A stretch of DNA of 64,000 nt from Myxococcales bacterium (GCA_020633335.1 JACKDU010000002.1:62001-126000); one strand, 5' to 3'; positions 26,408 through 34,936 are shown, counted from the stretch's first letter. The notes: generated by a model from the sequence alone, not told the origin. Numbers and translations: made by a program.

Positions 26408-27939
26408 GCGACCCCGCCAGCGACCCCGCCAGCGCCCCCGCCAGCGCCCCTGACGACCCGCTGCGCCGGCGCCTCGAGGCGATCGAGGCGGTCGATCTCG
26501 CGCCCGCGCTGCGACCGCGGGGCTTCGTCGCCCAGGTCGGCGACGGCGTCGCCCGGGTCGTCGGCCTCCGCGGCGCCGGCTACGAGGAGCTGGTCCGCTT
26601 CGACTCGGGCACCTTTGGGATGGCCTACGACCTCGCCCCCGAGCACACCGGCGTGATCCTGCTGACCGGCGCCGACGGGGTGCGGGCCGGCGAGGGGGCC
26701 GTCGCCGCCGGCGCCCTCCCCTCGCTGCCGGTCGGCCCCGACCTCTTCGGCCGGATCGTCGATCCCCTCGGCCGCCCCCTCGACGATCGGCCGCCGCCGG
26801 CCGGCGCCCGCGTGCCGGTCTTCCGCGAGGCGCCGGCGCTCTTCGAGCGCGCCCCGGTCTGCCACCCGCTCTTCACCGGGATCATGGCGGTCGACGCCGC
26901 GATCCCGATCGGCCGCGGCCAGCGGCAGCTCATCGTCGGCGATCGCAACGTCGGCAAGACCGCGCTCGCACTCGACGTGATCGCCGCCCAGCGAGAGACC
27001 GGGGTGGTCTGCGTCCACGTCGTGATCGGCCAGCCGCTCTCGCGGGTGCTCGGGATCCGGGCCGCGCTCGCCGAGGTCGGCGCCCTCGATCACACGGTGA
27101 TCGTCGCCGCCGACGCGGCCCAGTCGCCGGGCCTCCAGTACCTCGCGCCCTACGCCGGCACCGCGATCGCCGAGTACTTCCGCGATCAGGGCCGCGACGC
27201 GCTGGTGGTCTACGACGACCTCACCAAGCACGCCGACGCCTACCGCGAGCTCGCGCTCCTCCTCGGCCGACCGCCCGGGCGCGAGGCCTTCCCGGGCGAC
27301 ATCTTCTACATCCACGCCGAGCTCCTCGAGCGGGCGACGCCCCGCTCCGAGGCCGCGGGCGGCGGCTCGATCACCGCGCTGCCGATCGTCGAGACCACCG
27401 ACTCCGACATCTCGGCCTACATCCCGACCAACCTGATCTCGATCACCGACGGCCAGATCTACCTCGACGCCGGCCGCTTCGAGCGCAACCTCCGGCCGGC
27501 GGTCGACGTCGGCAAGAGCGTCTCGCGGATCGGCGGGGTCGCCCAGCCGCCGGTGATCCGCAAGGTCGCCCACAACGTCCGGATCGACATGGCCCGCTTC
27601 GAGGCGCTCGAGACCCTCACCCGGGTCGGCCTCGACGTCGATCCCCGCACCCGCCAGGCGATCGAGCGCGGGCGGATCCTCCGCGAGCTCCTCCGCCAGC
27701 CGCGCTTCACGATCCGCGGCGTCGCCCACCAGGTCGTCGCCCTCGCCGCGGTCTCAGGGGGCTGGCTCGACGGGCTCGCGCCGGCCGACGCCGCCCGCGT
27801 CCTCACCCGCGCCCTCGCCCACCTCGCGGACGACGCGACCGATCTCGGGGCAGCCCTCGGCGGCGAGGGCGAGCTCCCCGAGGGCTGGAAGGAGCGCCTT
27901 CGGGCGGTGGTCGACGGCAGCCGGGAGGCGCCGGGGTGA
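26404..27939 (+). CDS. atpA: N-type F1Fo-ATPase subunit alpha
   Basis: 511 aa. Non-catalytic nucleotide subunit: Walker A GDRNVGKT near residue 180, DDLTKHA, and the segment ETTDSDISAYIPTNLISITD (20 residues) with the alpha-type arginine region SRIGG after it. GTG start overlapping the b stop. The N-terminus has a low-complexity SDPASDPASAPASAP stretch not found in house-keeping alpha subunits. Confidence 0.95.
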   Translation: MSDPASDPASAPASAPDDPLRRRLEAIEAVDLAPALRPRGFVAQVGDGVARVVGLRGAGYEELVRFDSGTFGMAYDLAPEHTGVILLTGADGVRAGEGAVAAGALPSLPVGPDLFGRIVDPLGRPLDDRPPPAGARVPVFREAPALFERAPVCHPLFTGIMAVDAAIPIGRGQRQLIVGDRNVGKTALALDVIAAQRETGVVCVHVVIGQPLSRVLGIRAALAEVGALDHTVIVAADAAQSPGLQYLAPYAGTAIAEYFRDQGRDALVVYDDLTKHADAYRELALLLGRPPGREAFPGDIFYIHAELLERATPRSEAAGGGSITALPIVETTDSDISAYIPTNLISITDGQIYLDAGRFERNLRPAVDVGKSVSRIGGVAQPPVIRKVAHNVRIDMARFEALETLTRVGLDVDPRTRQAIERGRILRELLRQPRFTIRGVAHQVVALAAVSGGWLDGLAPADAARVLTRALAHLADDATDLGAALGGEGELPEGWKERLRAVVDGSREAPG

Positions 27940-28769
27940 AGCGCGAGCTCGAGCTCGGCCGACGCCTGCACTCCCTCGAGACCCTCGGCGACGCGGTCTC
28001 GGCGATGAAGAGCCTCTCGGCCCACCACTTCCGCGAGACCCGCGACGCGCTGGAGCCCGCCCGCACCTACCGCGAGGGGGTCCTCCGCCTCGCCGAGGCG
28101 ACCGGCGCAGAGCTCCCGGCCGGCGACGGGCCGATCGGCCTCCTGGTGATCGGCGCCGAGCTCGGGCTCTGCGGGAGCTACAATTCCTCGATCGCGGCCG
28201 CCGGGGCCGAGCGTCGCCATGCCCTCGGCCCCGGGCCGACCTTCTGCGTCGGCCGCCGGGCGGCGACCCTCCTCAGCCGCCACGACGTCGAGCTCGAGCG
28301 CGCCTACGCGGCGCCGACCAGCACCCGCGGGATCACCGACGTCCTCCTCAGCGTCGCCCGCGACATGATCGAGGCCTACGTGAGCCGGCGGATGTCCGGC
28401 TTCGAGGTCCTCTCGAGCCGCTTCGAAGGAGTCGGCCTCCACCGGCCGACGACCACCGCGCTCCTCCCCTTCCGCGCCGCGCCCCCCTCGGGTCCGGTGC
28501 CGGTCGCCCGCTACGCCCGCCCCGGCCGCCTCGCCGCGGTCGCCGTCCGCGAGCTCTTCTTCGCGACGATGTACGAGCTCCTCCTCGACGCCCTCGCGGC
28601 CGAGCACGGCGCCCGCCTGGCGGCGACCCAGTCGGCCGAGCGCTGGCTCGACGAGCGCACCGACAAGCTCCGCCGCCACCTCTCGGCCGCCCGCCGCGAG
28701 GCCAGCACCCAGGAGGTCCTCGAGATCGCCGCCGGCGCGCGGGCCCGCGAGCGCGCGGGCGACCTCTAG
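27936..28769 (+). CDS. atpG: N-type F1Fo-ATPase subunit gamma
   Basis: 277 aa. The N-terminal helix RRLHSLETLGDAVSAMKSLS and the C-terminal helix with RWLDERTDKLRRHLSAARRE form the rotor coiled coil, with a Rossmann-like middle (IGLLVIGAELGLCGSYNS). The C-terminal helix is more diverged than in house-keeping gamma, as usual for N-ATPases. Last gene of the operon; the convergent membrane gene ends 18 bases further on. Confidence 0.92.
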   Translation: MKRELELGRRLHSLETLGDAVSAMKSLSAHHFRETRDALEPARTYREGVLRLAEATGAELPAGDGPIGLLVIGAELGLCGSYNSSIAAAGAERRHALGPGPTFCVGRRAATLLSRHDVELERAYAAPTSTRGITDVLLSVARDMIEAYVSRRMSGFEVLSSRFEGVGLHRPTTTALLPFRAAPPSGPVPVARYARPGRLAAVAVRELFFATMYELLLDALAAEHGARLAATQSAERWLDERTDKLRRHLSAARREASTQEVLEIAAGARARERAGDL

Positions 28770-28787
28770 CGATCGCCCGCCGGGCCC

Positions 28788-29174
28788 TCAGAGCGCGTTC
28801 AGGACCCCGCCGAGGAGCGCCATGCCGAAGGTGAGGAAGACGAGCATCACCTGGCCCATGAAGTAGGTGCGGAGCCGGCGAAAGCCGCTCAGCAGGTGCG
28901 CCTGATCGGCGACGTCGCTGGTCGCTACCTTGCGGAGCGCGAGGCTGGCCTGGAGGAGCCAGACGTTGATCAGGACGCCGAAGGCCGTGGCGAGGATCGG
29001 CAGGAGGAGGCTGAGGCTGGCGCGGGCGATCGCGAGCTCGGCCAGGAGCGTCAGGGTGCCGGTGATCAGCGAGGTGATCGAGACGATCATCCCCCAGATC
29101 GCGGCGCTGCCGATCTTCCGCTCGTCCTCCTCGGTGAAGGGGATCCGCTTGGCGTCGGAGGTCATGGCGTTCAC
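28788..29174 (-). CDS. small membrane protein, paralogue of its neighbour
   Basis: 128 aa with three to four membrane helices (GMIVSITSLITGTLTLLAEL, LLLPILATAFGVLINVWLL, VMLVFLTFGMALLGGVL). GFRRLRTYFMGQ before the last helix matches GFRSLRVYFIIF in the upstream gene, so the two are probably paralogues forming a hetero-oligomer. GTG at 29174 overlaps the upstream stop (GTGA); ATG at 29165 is the other option. Function unknown. Confidence 0.65.
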   Translation of the reverse strand: MNAMTSDAKRIPFTEEDERKIGSAAIWGMIVSITSLITGTLTLLAELAIARASLSLLLPILATAFGVLINVWLLQASLALRKVATSDVADQAHLLSGFRRLRTYFMGQVMLVFLTFGMALLGGVLNAL

Positions 29175-29596
29175 CGCAGCGCCTTGAGGAGGTCGCCGAT
29201 CGTCGAGATGATCCCGACGATCCCAAAGATGATGAAGTAGACCCGAAGGCTGCGGAATCCGGCGCCGAGGGAGAGCTCGTCGTCGCCGACGACGCCGCGC
29301 TCAAAGCTGCGGGCGGCCGAGCGGAGGACCATCGCCGCGCCGCCGAAGAAGGCGCCCGCGATCGAAATGCCGATCACGTAGCCGGCCACGGCCGCGCCGC
29401 CGAAGCGGCCGACCGTCGACATGACCCCGCAGGTGACGACGACGACGAAGGCGAGGCCGATGAAGATCAAGATCGAGAGGCCGCGCATCCACTTCGCCAG
29501 GCTCGTGACCACGGCGACCCCCTCGGCGGAGAAGACCATGCCGCCCTCCGTGGGCGACGACTCGGCGGTGGGTGGGGCGAATGGGTTGTGTTCCAT
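29171..29596 (-). CDS. small membrane protein with Pro-rich N-terminus
   Basis: 141 aa. The N-terminus MEHNPFAPPTAES is the NPFAPP-type soluble tail often seen on small membrane proteins. Helices follow at LSILIFIGLAFVVVVTCGVM (20 residues), AAVAGYVIGISIAGAFFGG and FIIFGIVGIISTIG. The ATG at 29596 is preceded by TACTCT ending ten bases away. First gene of a coupled pair with the paralogous membrane protein. Confidence 0.65.
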   Translation of the reverse strand: MEHNPFAPPTAESSPTEGGMVFSAEGVAVVTSLAKWMRGLSILIFIGLAFVVVVTCGVMSTVGRFGGAAVAGYVIGISIAGAFFGGAAMVLRSAARSFERGVVGDDELSLGAGFRSLRVYFIIFGIVGIISTIGDLLKALR

Positions 29597-29606
29597 CGGC
29601 GAACGC

Positions 29607-29612
29607 AGAGTA
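29607..29612 (-). promoter_or_regulatory. -10-like TACTCT
   Basis: TACTCT (minus strand) ends ten bases before the ATG at 29596, implying a leader of about three bases. Confidence 0.4.
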
Positions 29613-29711
29613 CCCCCGAGCCCGCCGGCTGACCAGCGACCCGCGCCCGCCGGCGCTCGCTCGCGCTCACCTGACCCAATAGACACCCGGTAACGTGGCG
29701 ACAAACCCAGC

Positions 29712-29789
29712 CGGAGGAGCCTCACCATGCCGATCGCCACCGCAGATCCTGCGGAGTCCGACGTCGATCGGCATGGCGAGGCTCCTCCG
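29712..29789. repeat. long inverted repeat, 25-bp arms
   Basis: Arms 29712-29736 and 29765-29789 match at 24 of 25 positions (outer ends cggaggagcctc and gaggctcctccg). The 28-base loop contains a second small hairpin (CCGCA/TGCGG), so the element can form a forked cruciform. It may be a MITE-like remnant or a regulatory RNA stem. Confidence 0.8.
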
Positions 29790-29874
29790 CGATCTACCGC
29801 TCAAGGCAGTGATCGTGCATCGGCGAGCGCGGCCGCCGATCCGCCGCGTTCTTGCCCCCGCCCACGCTCCGGGA

Positions 29875-29880
29875 TACGCT
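29875..29880 (+). promoter_or_regulatory. -10-like TACGCT before the 31-codon relic
   Basis: TACGCT ends seven bases before the ATG at 29888, the same geometry as the leaderless genes nearby. Confidence 0.4.
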
Positions 29881-29887
29881 GCCCTCG

Positions 29888-29983
29888 ATGCCCCGGAGCG
29901 GTGACGATCTCGCCGCGGGTGAACTCTTGCTCGAGACGCCAACGTCGGGCCGATCGATCGGCGATCCCTGCCTTTCTCGATAG
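29888..29983 (+). pseudogene. truncated N-terminus, possibly of an FHA/sigma54-type regulator
   Basis: A 31-codon frame starting MPRSGDDLAAGELLLETPTS and stopping at TAG 29981-29983. The LLLETPTS stretch resembles the short N-terminal leader that precedes the FHA domain in myxobacterial sigma54-dependent regulators, but the domain itself is missing. With its leaderless-type promoter, this is best read as the start of a gene whose body has been deleted. The family guess is weak. Confidence 0.3.
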
Positions 29984-29991
29984 ACGTGCAG

Positions 29992-30474
29992 ATGACGGAC
30001 GTCAATCACACTCGGGGGGGGCCGCGGACACGCACGACGCTCCCCGTCACCTGGGGCGACTGCGACGCGTCAGGGATGGTCTTCTACCCCCGCTACTACG
30101 CCTGGTTCGATCGCTGCGCGCACCGCCTCCTCGACGCGCTGGGCCTCGATCATCACCGCCTGCGCCGGGACTTCGGGATCATCGGCGCGCCCCTCGTCCA
30201 GGCCTCTGCGCGCTTCCGTTCGCCGGCGACCTTCGGCGATACGCTGACGGCGACGAGCTGGATCGCCGCGGCGGGGAGGCGCTCCTTCACGGTCCGCCAC
30301 GAGCTCGTAGTCGACGCGCGCCTCGTCGTCGAGGGCGAGGAGATCCGCGTGTGGGGGGTCGGCTCTGTCGATGACCCGAAGCAGCTCCGGGCGGAGACAA
30401 TCCCGCCCGAGATCCGCGCGCTCCTCCTCGGGGACCACGCCGCGCGCGCGGCCGATTCGGGGGACGCCCCATGA
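29992..30474 (+). CDS. acyl-CoA thioesterase (4HBT/YbgC-type hotdog)
   Basis: 160 aa, the usual size. VTWGDCDASGMVFYPRYYAW carries the catalytic Asp and tyrosines of the 4-hydroxybenzoyl-CoA thioesterase family near residue 20. VQASARFRSPATFGD and the strands after it complete the hotdog fold. Codon choice is looser than in neighbours, as in the next gene, suggesting shared recent arrival. ATG at 29992 is used; GTG at 29986 adds two residues. The stop overlaps the start of the following gene, so the pair is coupled. Confidence 0.82.
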   Translation: MTDVNHTRGGPRTRTTLPVTWGDCDASGMVFYPRYYAWFDRCAHRLLDALGLDHHRLRRDFGIIGAPLVQASARFRSPATFGDTLTATSWIAAAGRRSFTVRHELVVDARLVVEGEEIRVWGVGSVDDPKQLRAETIPPEIRALLLGDHAARAADSGDAP

Positions 30475-31244
30475 CGATCCAGCGCCGCGACCGCCTCCCG
30501 ATCGCCCGCGTCGAGGAGGTCGTGCTCGGCGACCTCCCGGCGCCCGCGCGCGACGAGCTCGAGCGCGCGTGCTACGAGCTGTGGTCCGAGTTCTTCGCGG
30601 GGATGGATCGCCAGCGCTTCGTCGCCACCCATCTCTTCGACGACACCCGCCTCGGCGCCGCGTACGATCGCGCCGGGCGCCTCGCCGGCTTCTACAACTT
30701 CAACGTCTTGGAGCTCGACGTCGACGGCGAACGGATCGCGCTGCTGAGCACCGGAGTCTTCATCCGCCTCGAGTACGACGCGTTCACAGCCCTGCTCCGA
30801 CGCGGCTACCGCACCGTGCTTCGCCTGCGCTTGGCTCACCTGCGCTCCCACTTCATCTGGGGGGCAATTTTTACGACTCCGGTCGCGTACCACACGCTCG
30901 TGGACAGCTTTCGCGAGTACTACCCCAACCCGGTGCGGCCGACCCCGAGGTACATCGAGGCGGCCCTCCCGCAGATCTGTCGCCGTCGCCAACTCGTCCA
31001 GGATCCCGCCGATCCCTTCGTCGTCGACTTCTCGATCAGCCAGCGTCAGATCGACGCGCTGAAGGCCTCCGCGAGGCTCCAGAACGCGGGCCCGCACGCG
31101 CGAGAATTCACCGCACGGGTGCCAAACTGGGAGGCGGGCAAGGCCCTCTTCGTGTTCGTCCCCGTGGGCCCCGCGAATTTCCTCTCGGCAGCGGTCGCTG
31201 GACTTCGACGATGGCTCCGCCGACGCGCCCGCCGATCTCGCTGA
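30471..31244 (+). CDS. uncharacterised protein coupled to the thioesterase
   Basis: 257 aa, no signal peptide. It has HLFDDTRLGAAYDRAGRLAG, FYNFNVLELDVDG and IALLSTGVFIRLEY, in the style of a GNAT-like alpha/beta sandwich, then a helix-rich half with YYPNPVRPTPRYIEAAL. I do not recognise the family. Given the ATGA overlap with a thioesterase, it may handle an acyl chain or acyl-CoA. Codon use is atypical, with more A/T third positions and a string of rare codons around 30840-30900. Its last codons overlap a 35-bp relic of the downstream TPR gene, so the true C-terminus may have been altered. Confidence 0.6.
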   Translation: MTIQRRDRLPIARVEEVVLGDLPAPARDELERACYELWSEFFAGMDRQRFVATHLFDDTRLGAAYDRAGRLAGFYNFNVLELDVDGERIALLSTGVFIRLEYDAFTALLRRGYRTVLRLRLAHLRSHFIWGAIFTTPVAYHTLVDSFREYYPNPVRPTPRYIEAALPQICRRRQLVQDPADPFVVDFSISQRQIDALKASARLQNAGPHAREFTARVPNWEAGKALFVFVPVGPANFLSAAVAGLRRWLRRRARRSR

Positions 31245-31267
31245 GCACCAGCGCCTTCGCCCGCCCC
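31233..31267 (-). pseudogene. 35-bp relic of the TPR lipoprotein gene
   Basis: Bases 31233-31267 match 31725-31759, inside the TPR lipoprotein gene, at 34 of 35 positions in the same orientation, and read GRAKALVLSEIG against GRAKALVLGEIA. Similarity fades on both sides. It marks a partial duplication or a deletion scar next to the thioesterase pair. Confidence 0.65.
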
Positions 31268-31458
31268 GGTCCGAGAGCTCCTGCACCTGCCACGCTCGGC
31301 CCGCAGCCACGCGAGCCCGCCGAGGCCCTGCCGCCACCCGCGATCGGAGCGGACGCCGCGATCGACCGTCACGAGGTCGTACACCTCGAGGTCGACCTTG
31401 CGAGCCGGCCGCGCGTCGTCCGCGTCGCGGCGAGGACCCGCCCCCCTCGCCGCCGCCG

Positions 31459-34400
31459 TCAGAGCCCGTGCGTCGCCTTCAGATCACGAAACCACTGCGC
31501 GCTCGGCAACCCCATCGCGTCGGCGCCCGCGATCGCCTGCTTGAGGAGCGTCGCCGCCTCGGCGCGGTCCTCCGTGCGGCCGCGGAGGATCAGCGCGTAC
31601 GCGAAATTCCCCTGGGCGTAGATGACGTCGCTGCGCGTGCCGAAGCGATCGAGGCCTGGGAGGACGTCGCGGCGATAGAGCTCGAGCGCCCGATCGTGCT
31701 CGCCGAGCTGCGCGTGGCAGTCGGCGATCTCGCCGAGCACCAGCGCCTTCGCCCGCCCCTGGCCGGCGCGCTCGTAGATCGGCAGCTCCTCCTCCCGGTG
31801 GATCCGCAGCGCCTCGGCGTAGTCGCCGCGGGCGTAGTAGGTCGTGGCGATCCGGCCCTGGGTGTAGGCGAGCGCCATCACGTCGCCGCTGCGGCGGTAG
31901 AGCGGCGCGATCTCCTTGCGGAGGAGATCGAGCGCCTCGTCGTGGCGACCCGCCAGCCCCAGGTAGTCGGCGACCCGGCTCAGCGCCGCCGCCTGGTTGC
32001 CGATGTCGCCGAGCTCCTTGAAGGTCGCCGCGCTCTCCCCGGCGAGCGCCAGCGCCTCCTTGAACTCGAAGCGCTCGGCCTTGAGATCGGCGATCATCAA
32101 GAGCATCGAAGTCCGCGAGCGGACGTCGCCGAGGGTGTCGTAGAGCGGGATGACCTCGTCGACGTAGATCCGCATCGCCTCGTCGAGGCGCCCCTGGATC
32201 TGGCGGATGTCGGCGATCTGGCTGAGGGTCGCGGCGATCGCCCCGATGTCGCCGGCGGCCCGGTGGACCGGCAGCACCTCGCGCTCGAGGACCGCGAGGG
32301 CCTCGTCGACCCGGCCGGCCTGGACGTCGTAGGCCGCGAGATCGGACTTCGAAACCGCCACCGCCCGGGCGTCGCCGAGGCGCTCGTAGACCGGCAGCTC
32401 CTCCTCGCGGAGGATCCGCGCGGCCTCGCGCGGGTCGCCGCGCGTGTCGATGATCGTCGCCAGGTACGAGAGGCCGATCATCTGCGCACGGATCTCGCCG
32501 AGGCGAGCGTAGACCGCGATGACCTCCTCGCGGAGGATCCGCTCGGCCTCGTCGAGCTCGCCCTGCATCGTCAGGATCGACGCGACCTGCATCTGCATCG
32601 CCGCGATCGAGCGCTCGTCGCTGAGCCCGCGGAGGCGGGGGATCGCCTCGTCACGGTAGAGCTGGAGGGCCTCGCCGGGGAGCCCGCGGAGGTTGTAGAT
32701 CGCCGCCATGCGCCCGAGCGCGTAGGCCCGCTCGCGCTCGTCGCCGAACCAGATCGACGGCGCCAGGACCTCGTCGCGGACCCTCCGGAAGGCCTGGAGC
32801 ACCCGCCCCTGCGAGCCCTCGAGATCGGTGTCGAGGGCGATCGCGGCGATCCGCCGGCGGTGGTCGCCGGCCTCCTGGGCCCGGGCGATCTCCGCGCTGA
32901 GCGTCGCCTTGAGGGTCGCCACGTCGTTGCGGATGAAGGCGATCTCGACCCGGTTCTCGAAGGCCAGCACCGGCAGCCGGCGCGGCTCCGCGGCGAAGAT
33001 CGGCGCGACCTCGTCGAGGAGCTTGGCCGCCGGGTCGAGCTCCCCCTTGCGGATCAGGATCTCGGCGATCCGCAGCTTCGCCACCGCGACCCCGCGGCGA
33101 TCGCCGATCCGCTCGAGGAGCCGCACCTCCTCCTCGCGCCGGAGCCGGAGCGCCTCATCGAGCTCGCCGCGGCGCAGGTAGACCTCGCCGAGGACGTCGA
33201 GCGCGAGCGCGCGGCGGCGGCGATCGGCGCTCTGCCCGAGCCCCGGGAGCGCGCGCTCCACGACGCTCCGGCGGGCCGCCTCGTAGTCCCCGCGCCGGAG
33301 GTGAACGTCGGCGATCTTCGCGTGGGCGAGGGCGGCGTCGCTGGCCTGGCCGAGCGACATGTAGATCGACGCGGCCTCCGCGAGCCCCCGGACCGCGGCG
33401 TCGAGCTCCCAGCGGCGGGTCTGGAGCTCCGCGAGCTCGGTGAGGATCGCCGCGCCCATCCGCCGATCACCGGCCTCACGGGCCGCGTTCTCGGCCTCGA
33501 CGAGGAGGACCAGCGCCCGCCCGTAGTCCTCGAGCTCGATCGCCACCCGCGCCCGCATCAGCCGCGCCGCGGCCGAGTCGTCGGCGCCCGCGAGCGCCGA
33601 CTTCGCGCCGGCGTAGTCGCCGAGGACCAGGAGCGCGCCGGCGAGTCGGAGCACCTCCTCCGCCTGCCCTCGCCCGCCCGCGGCGACGCGCCGGCGGAGC
33701 TCCTGGGCGGCGGCCGCCACCGATCCCCGCGCCCGGGCGAGCTCGCCGATCGCCTCGCCGATCTCCCCGAGACGATCGAGGCCGAGCTCCGCCGCTCCGC
33801 CGGATCTCCCGTCGTCGCCGGCGAGCGCCGGCGCCGGGCGCCCGAGCGATCGGACCCACGCGGAGCGGCGGACGCGTCCCTCACGCACCCGGGCGATCGA
33901 TCGCTCCCCGTGGACCTCGACGATCTCGAGGAGGGCCGCGCCGCGGCCGGCCGCCGCCCCGAAGCTCGCCCCCGGCGCGATCCCCTCGAAGAGCTCGCCG
34001 ACCGCCAGCCCCTGCGCGCCGCCGAGGTTGAGGGCGACCGTCTCGCCGGCCCGGCCGTCGCCGCCGACCACCTGGCCGACGATGCTCCCAAAGACCTGTC
34101 CGTCGGGCAAGGGCCCAAGAGTCAGCTCCTCCTGGATCGCGCGGGGGGCGACCCAGAGGGCGACGACGTCGATCCCGCCGCCGCTCGCGGTGATCACGTC
34201 GCCGACGCCGACCGCCTCCCAGCCGGCCTCGCCCCGCCCATAGAGGCCGACCATCGCGCCGACGGCGACCGTCGGATCGGCGGCCGCGTGGTAGCGGAGG
34301 ACGATCGGGGGATCCTCCCCCCGCTCAAAGCGACCGCCCAGGATCGCCGCCGGCGGCCGCCGCTCGGGCTGGACCGGCGTGACCACGACCGCCGAGGGCC

Positions 34401-34518
34401 CGGGCTCCGCTGTCGCCGCGCTCTCGGCGGGCTTCGCCTTGTGCGCGCATGCCAGCGGCGACGCGGCGAGGACGATCGCAGCGACGACGCCGAGGTGGCG
34501 GGCGCGGATCGTCGGCAC
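31459..34518 (-). CDS. giant TPR-repeat lipoprotein
   Basis: 1019 aa. The signal peptide ends in SPLACA. Residues 45-240 form a beta-rich domain (VGAMVGLYGRGEAGWEAVGV, 20 residues; GETVALNLGGAQGLAVGELF), and from about 240 to the end there are some 18-20 TPR-like helical pairs with the recurring A.IL...GELDEA...LREE.LP.YE.LGD pattern of 40 residues. Such arrays scaffold protein complexes, here facing the periplasm or cell surface. GTG at 34518 follows a TAGCGT box by six bases. Its product likely needs partners that are not obvious next door. Confidence 0.85.
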   Translation of the reverse strand: MPTIRARHLGVVAAIVLAASPLACAHKAKPAESAATAEPGPSAVVVTPVQPERRPPAAILGGRFERGEDPPIVLRYHAAADPTVAVGAMVGLYGRGEAGWEAVGVGDVITASGGGIDVVALWVAPRAIQEELTLGPLPDGQVFGSIVGQVVGGDGRAGETVALNLGGAQGLAVGELFEGIAPGASFGAAAGRGAALLEIVEVHGERSIARVREGRVRRSAWVRSLGRPAPALAGDDGRSGGAAELGLDRLGEIGEAIGELARARGSVAAAAQELRRRVAAGGRGQAEEVLRLAGALLVLGDYAGAKSALAGADDSAAARLMRARVAIELEDYGRALVLLVEAENAAREAGDRRMGAAILTELAELQTRRWELDAAVRGLAEAASIYMSLGQASDAALAHAKIADVHLRRGDYEAARRSVVERALPGLGQSADRRRRALALDVLGEVYLRRGELDEALRLRREEEVRLLERIGDRRGVAVAKLRIAEILIRKGELDPAAKLLDEVAPIFAAEPRRLPVLAFENRVEIAFIRNDVATLKATLSAEIARAQEAGDHRRRIAAIALDTDLEGSQGRVLQAFRRVRDEVLAPSIWFGDERERAYALGRMAAIYNLRGLPGEALQLYRDEAIPRLRGLSDERSIAAMQMQVASILTMQGELDEAERILREEVIAVYARLGEIRAQMIGLSYLATIIDTRGDPREAARILREEELPVYERLGDARAVAVSKSDLAAYDVQAGRVDEALAVLEREVLPVHRAAGDIGAIAATLSQIADIRQIQGRLDEAMRIYVDEVIPLYDTLGDVRSRTSMLLMIADLKAERFEFKEALALAGESAATFKELGDIGNQAAALSRVADYLGLAGRHDEALDLLRKEIAPLYRRSGDVMALAYTQGRIATTYYARGDYAEALRIHREEELPIYERAGQGRAKALVLGEIADCHAQLGEHDRALELYRRDVLPGLDRFGTRSDVIYAQGNFAYALILRGRTEDRAEAATLLKQAIAGADAMGLPSAQWFRDLKATHGL

Positions 34519-34524
34519 CCGGAC

Positions 34525-34530
34525 ACGCTA
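34525..34530 (-). promoter_or_regulatory. -10-like TAGCGT, leaderless geometry
   Basis: TAGCGT on the minus strand ends six bases before the GTG at 34518, and there is no Shine-Dalgarno. Confidence 0.5.
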
Positions 34531-34644
34531 TCGCAGACCCCTGCAGCCGACCATGACGATTGTCGCGCGGGCGAGCGGCGCGCGCCCGCGCGCCGACGTG
34601 AACCCGCGAGCCCCCACCGGCATGCCCCCTGAACGCGCTAGTTC

Positions 34645-34678
34645 CGGGCCAGGGCCGCGAAATCGCGGCCCTGGCCCG
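34645..34678. repeat. 34-base near-perfect palindrome
   Basis: CGGGCCAGGGCCGCGA and its exact complement (34663-34678) flank two bases, giving 16 paired bases with essentially no loop. It abuts the -35 of the next promoter, so it could be a terminator for read-through, a cruciform or a strong operator for the pentapeptide gene. Confidence 0.85.
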
Positions 34679-34681
34679 CGC

Positions 34682-34710
34682 TTGACGATGATTGGATGCC
34701 CTGCTACATT
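34682..34710 (+). promoter_or_regulatory. sigma70-type promoter TTGACG-N17-TACATT
   Basis: TTGACG (34682-34687) and TACATT (34705-34710) are 17 bases apart in a locally AT-rich stretch. It points to the pentapeptide-repeat gene with a leader of about 220 bases. The best consensus match in the window. Confidence 0.7.
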
Positions 34711-34936
34711 ATGACACTCAAAATCAATCACATTGCCCTTCGTGCAGGTGGTTCGATTCAGTTCCAGGCGCTCGTCCGGCTCTTGTCGCCGTCCCGCGCA
34801 GGTCTGTCGAATCGATGGGTCGGCCTTCAGCCCCCTACCGCCGCCGACGAGCGCCCGGTGTCGCGCGGATCATCCCCCGCGATTCCGGCGCATCGGCTGA
34901 CGCACGCATGAACGACATAACCACAAGGAGCAGACC

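Larger units (their letters stand above)
29597..29991. other. 395-bp intergenic patch with inverted repeat and gene relic
   Basis: Base composition is more even than in the neighbours and no full gene fits. It holds the TACTCT box of the leftward operon, a 25-bp inverted repeat (29712-29789), and a promoter-bearing 31-codon fragment (29888-29983). Both arms of the inverted repeat start short open frames reading M(V/A)RLLR outward, which may be chance. The contents look like the remains of a rearrangement. Confidence 0.5.
34519..34936. other. 418-bp divergent intergenic region with palindrome, promoter and AT-rich leader
   Basis: Contains, left to right, the TPR gene promoter, a GC-rich stretch, a 34-base palindrome (34645-34678), a consensus-like promoter (34682-34710) and an unusually AT-rich leader to the AAGGAG before 34937. 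Short open frames exist in the leader, but none has a ribosome site or matching codon use. Confidence 0.6.

Noticed and set aside
34696..34911. 71-codon frame in the leader of the pentapeptide gene
   Set aside because: No ribosome site, unlike codon use, and no recognisable protein feature; more likely leader RNA.
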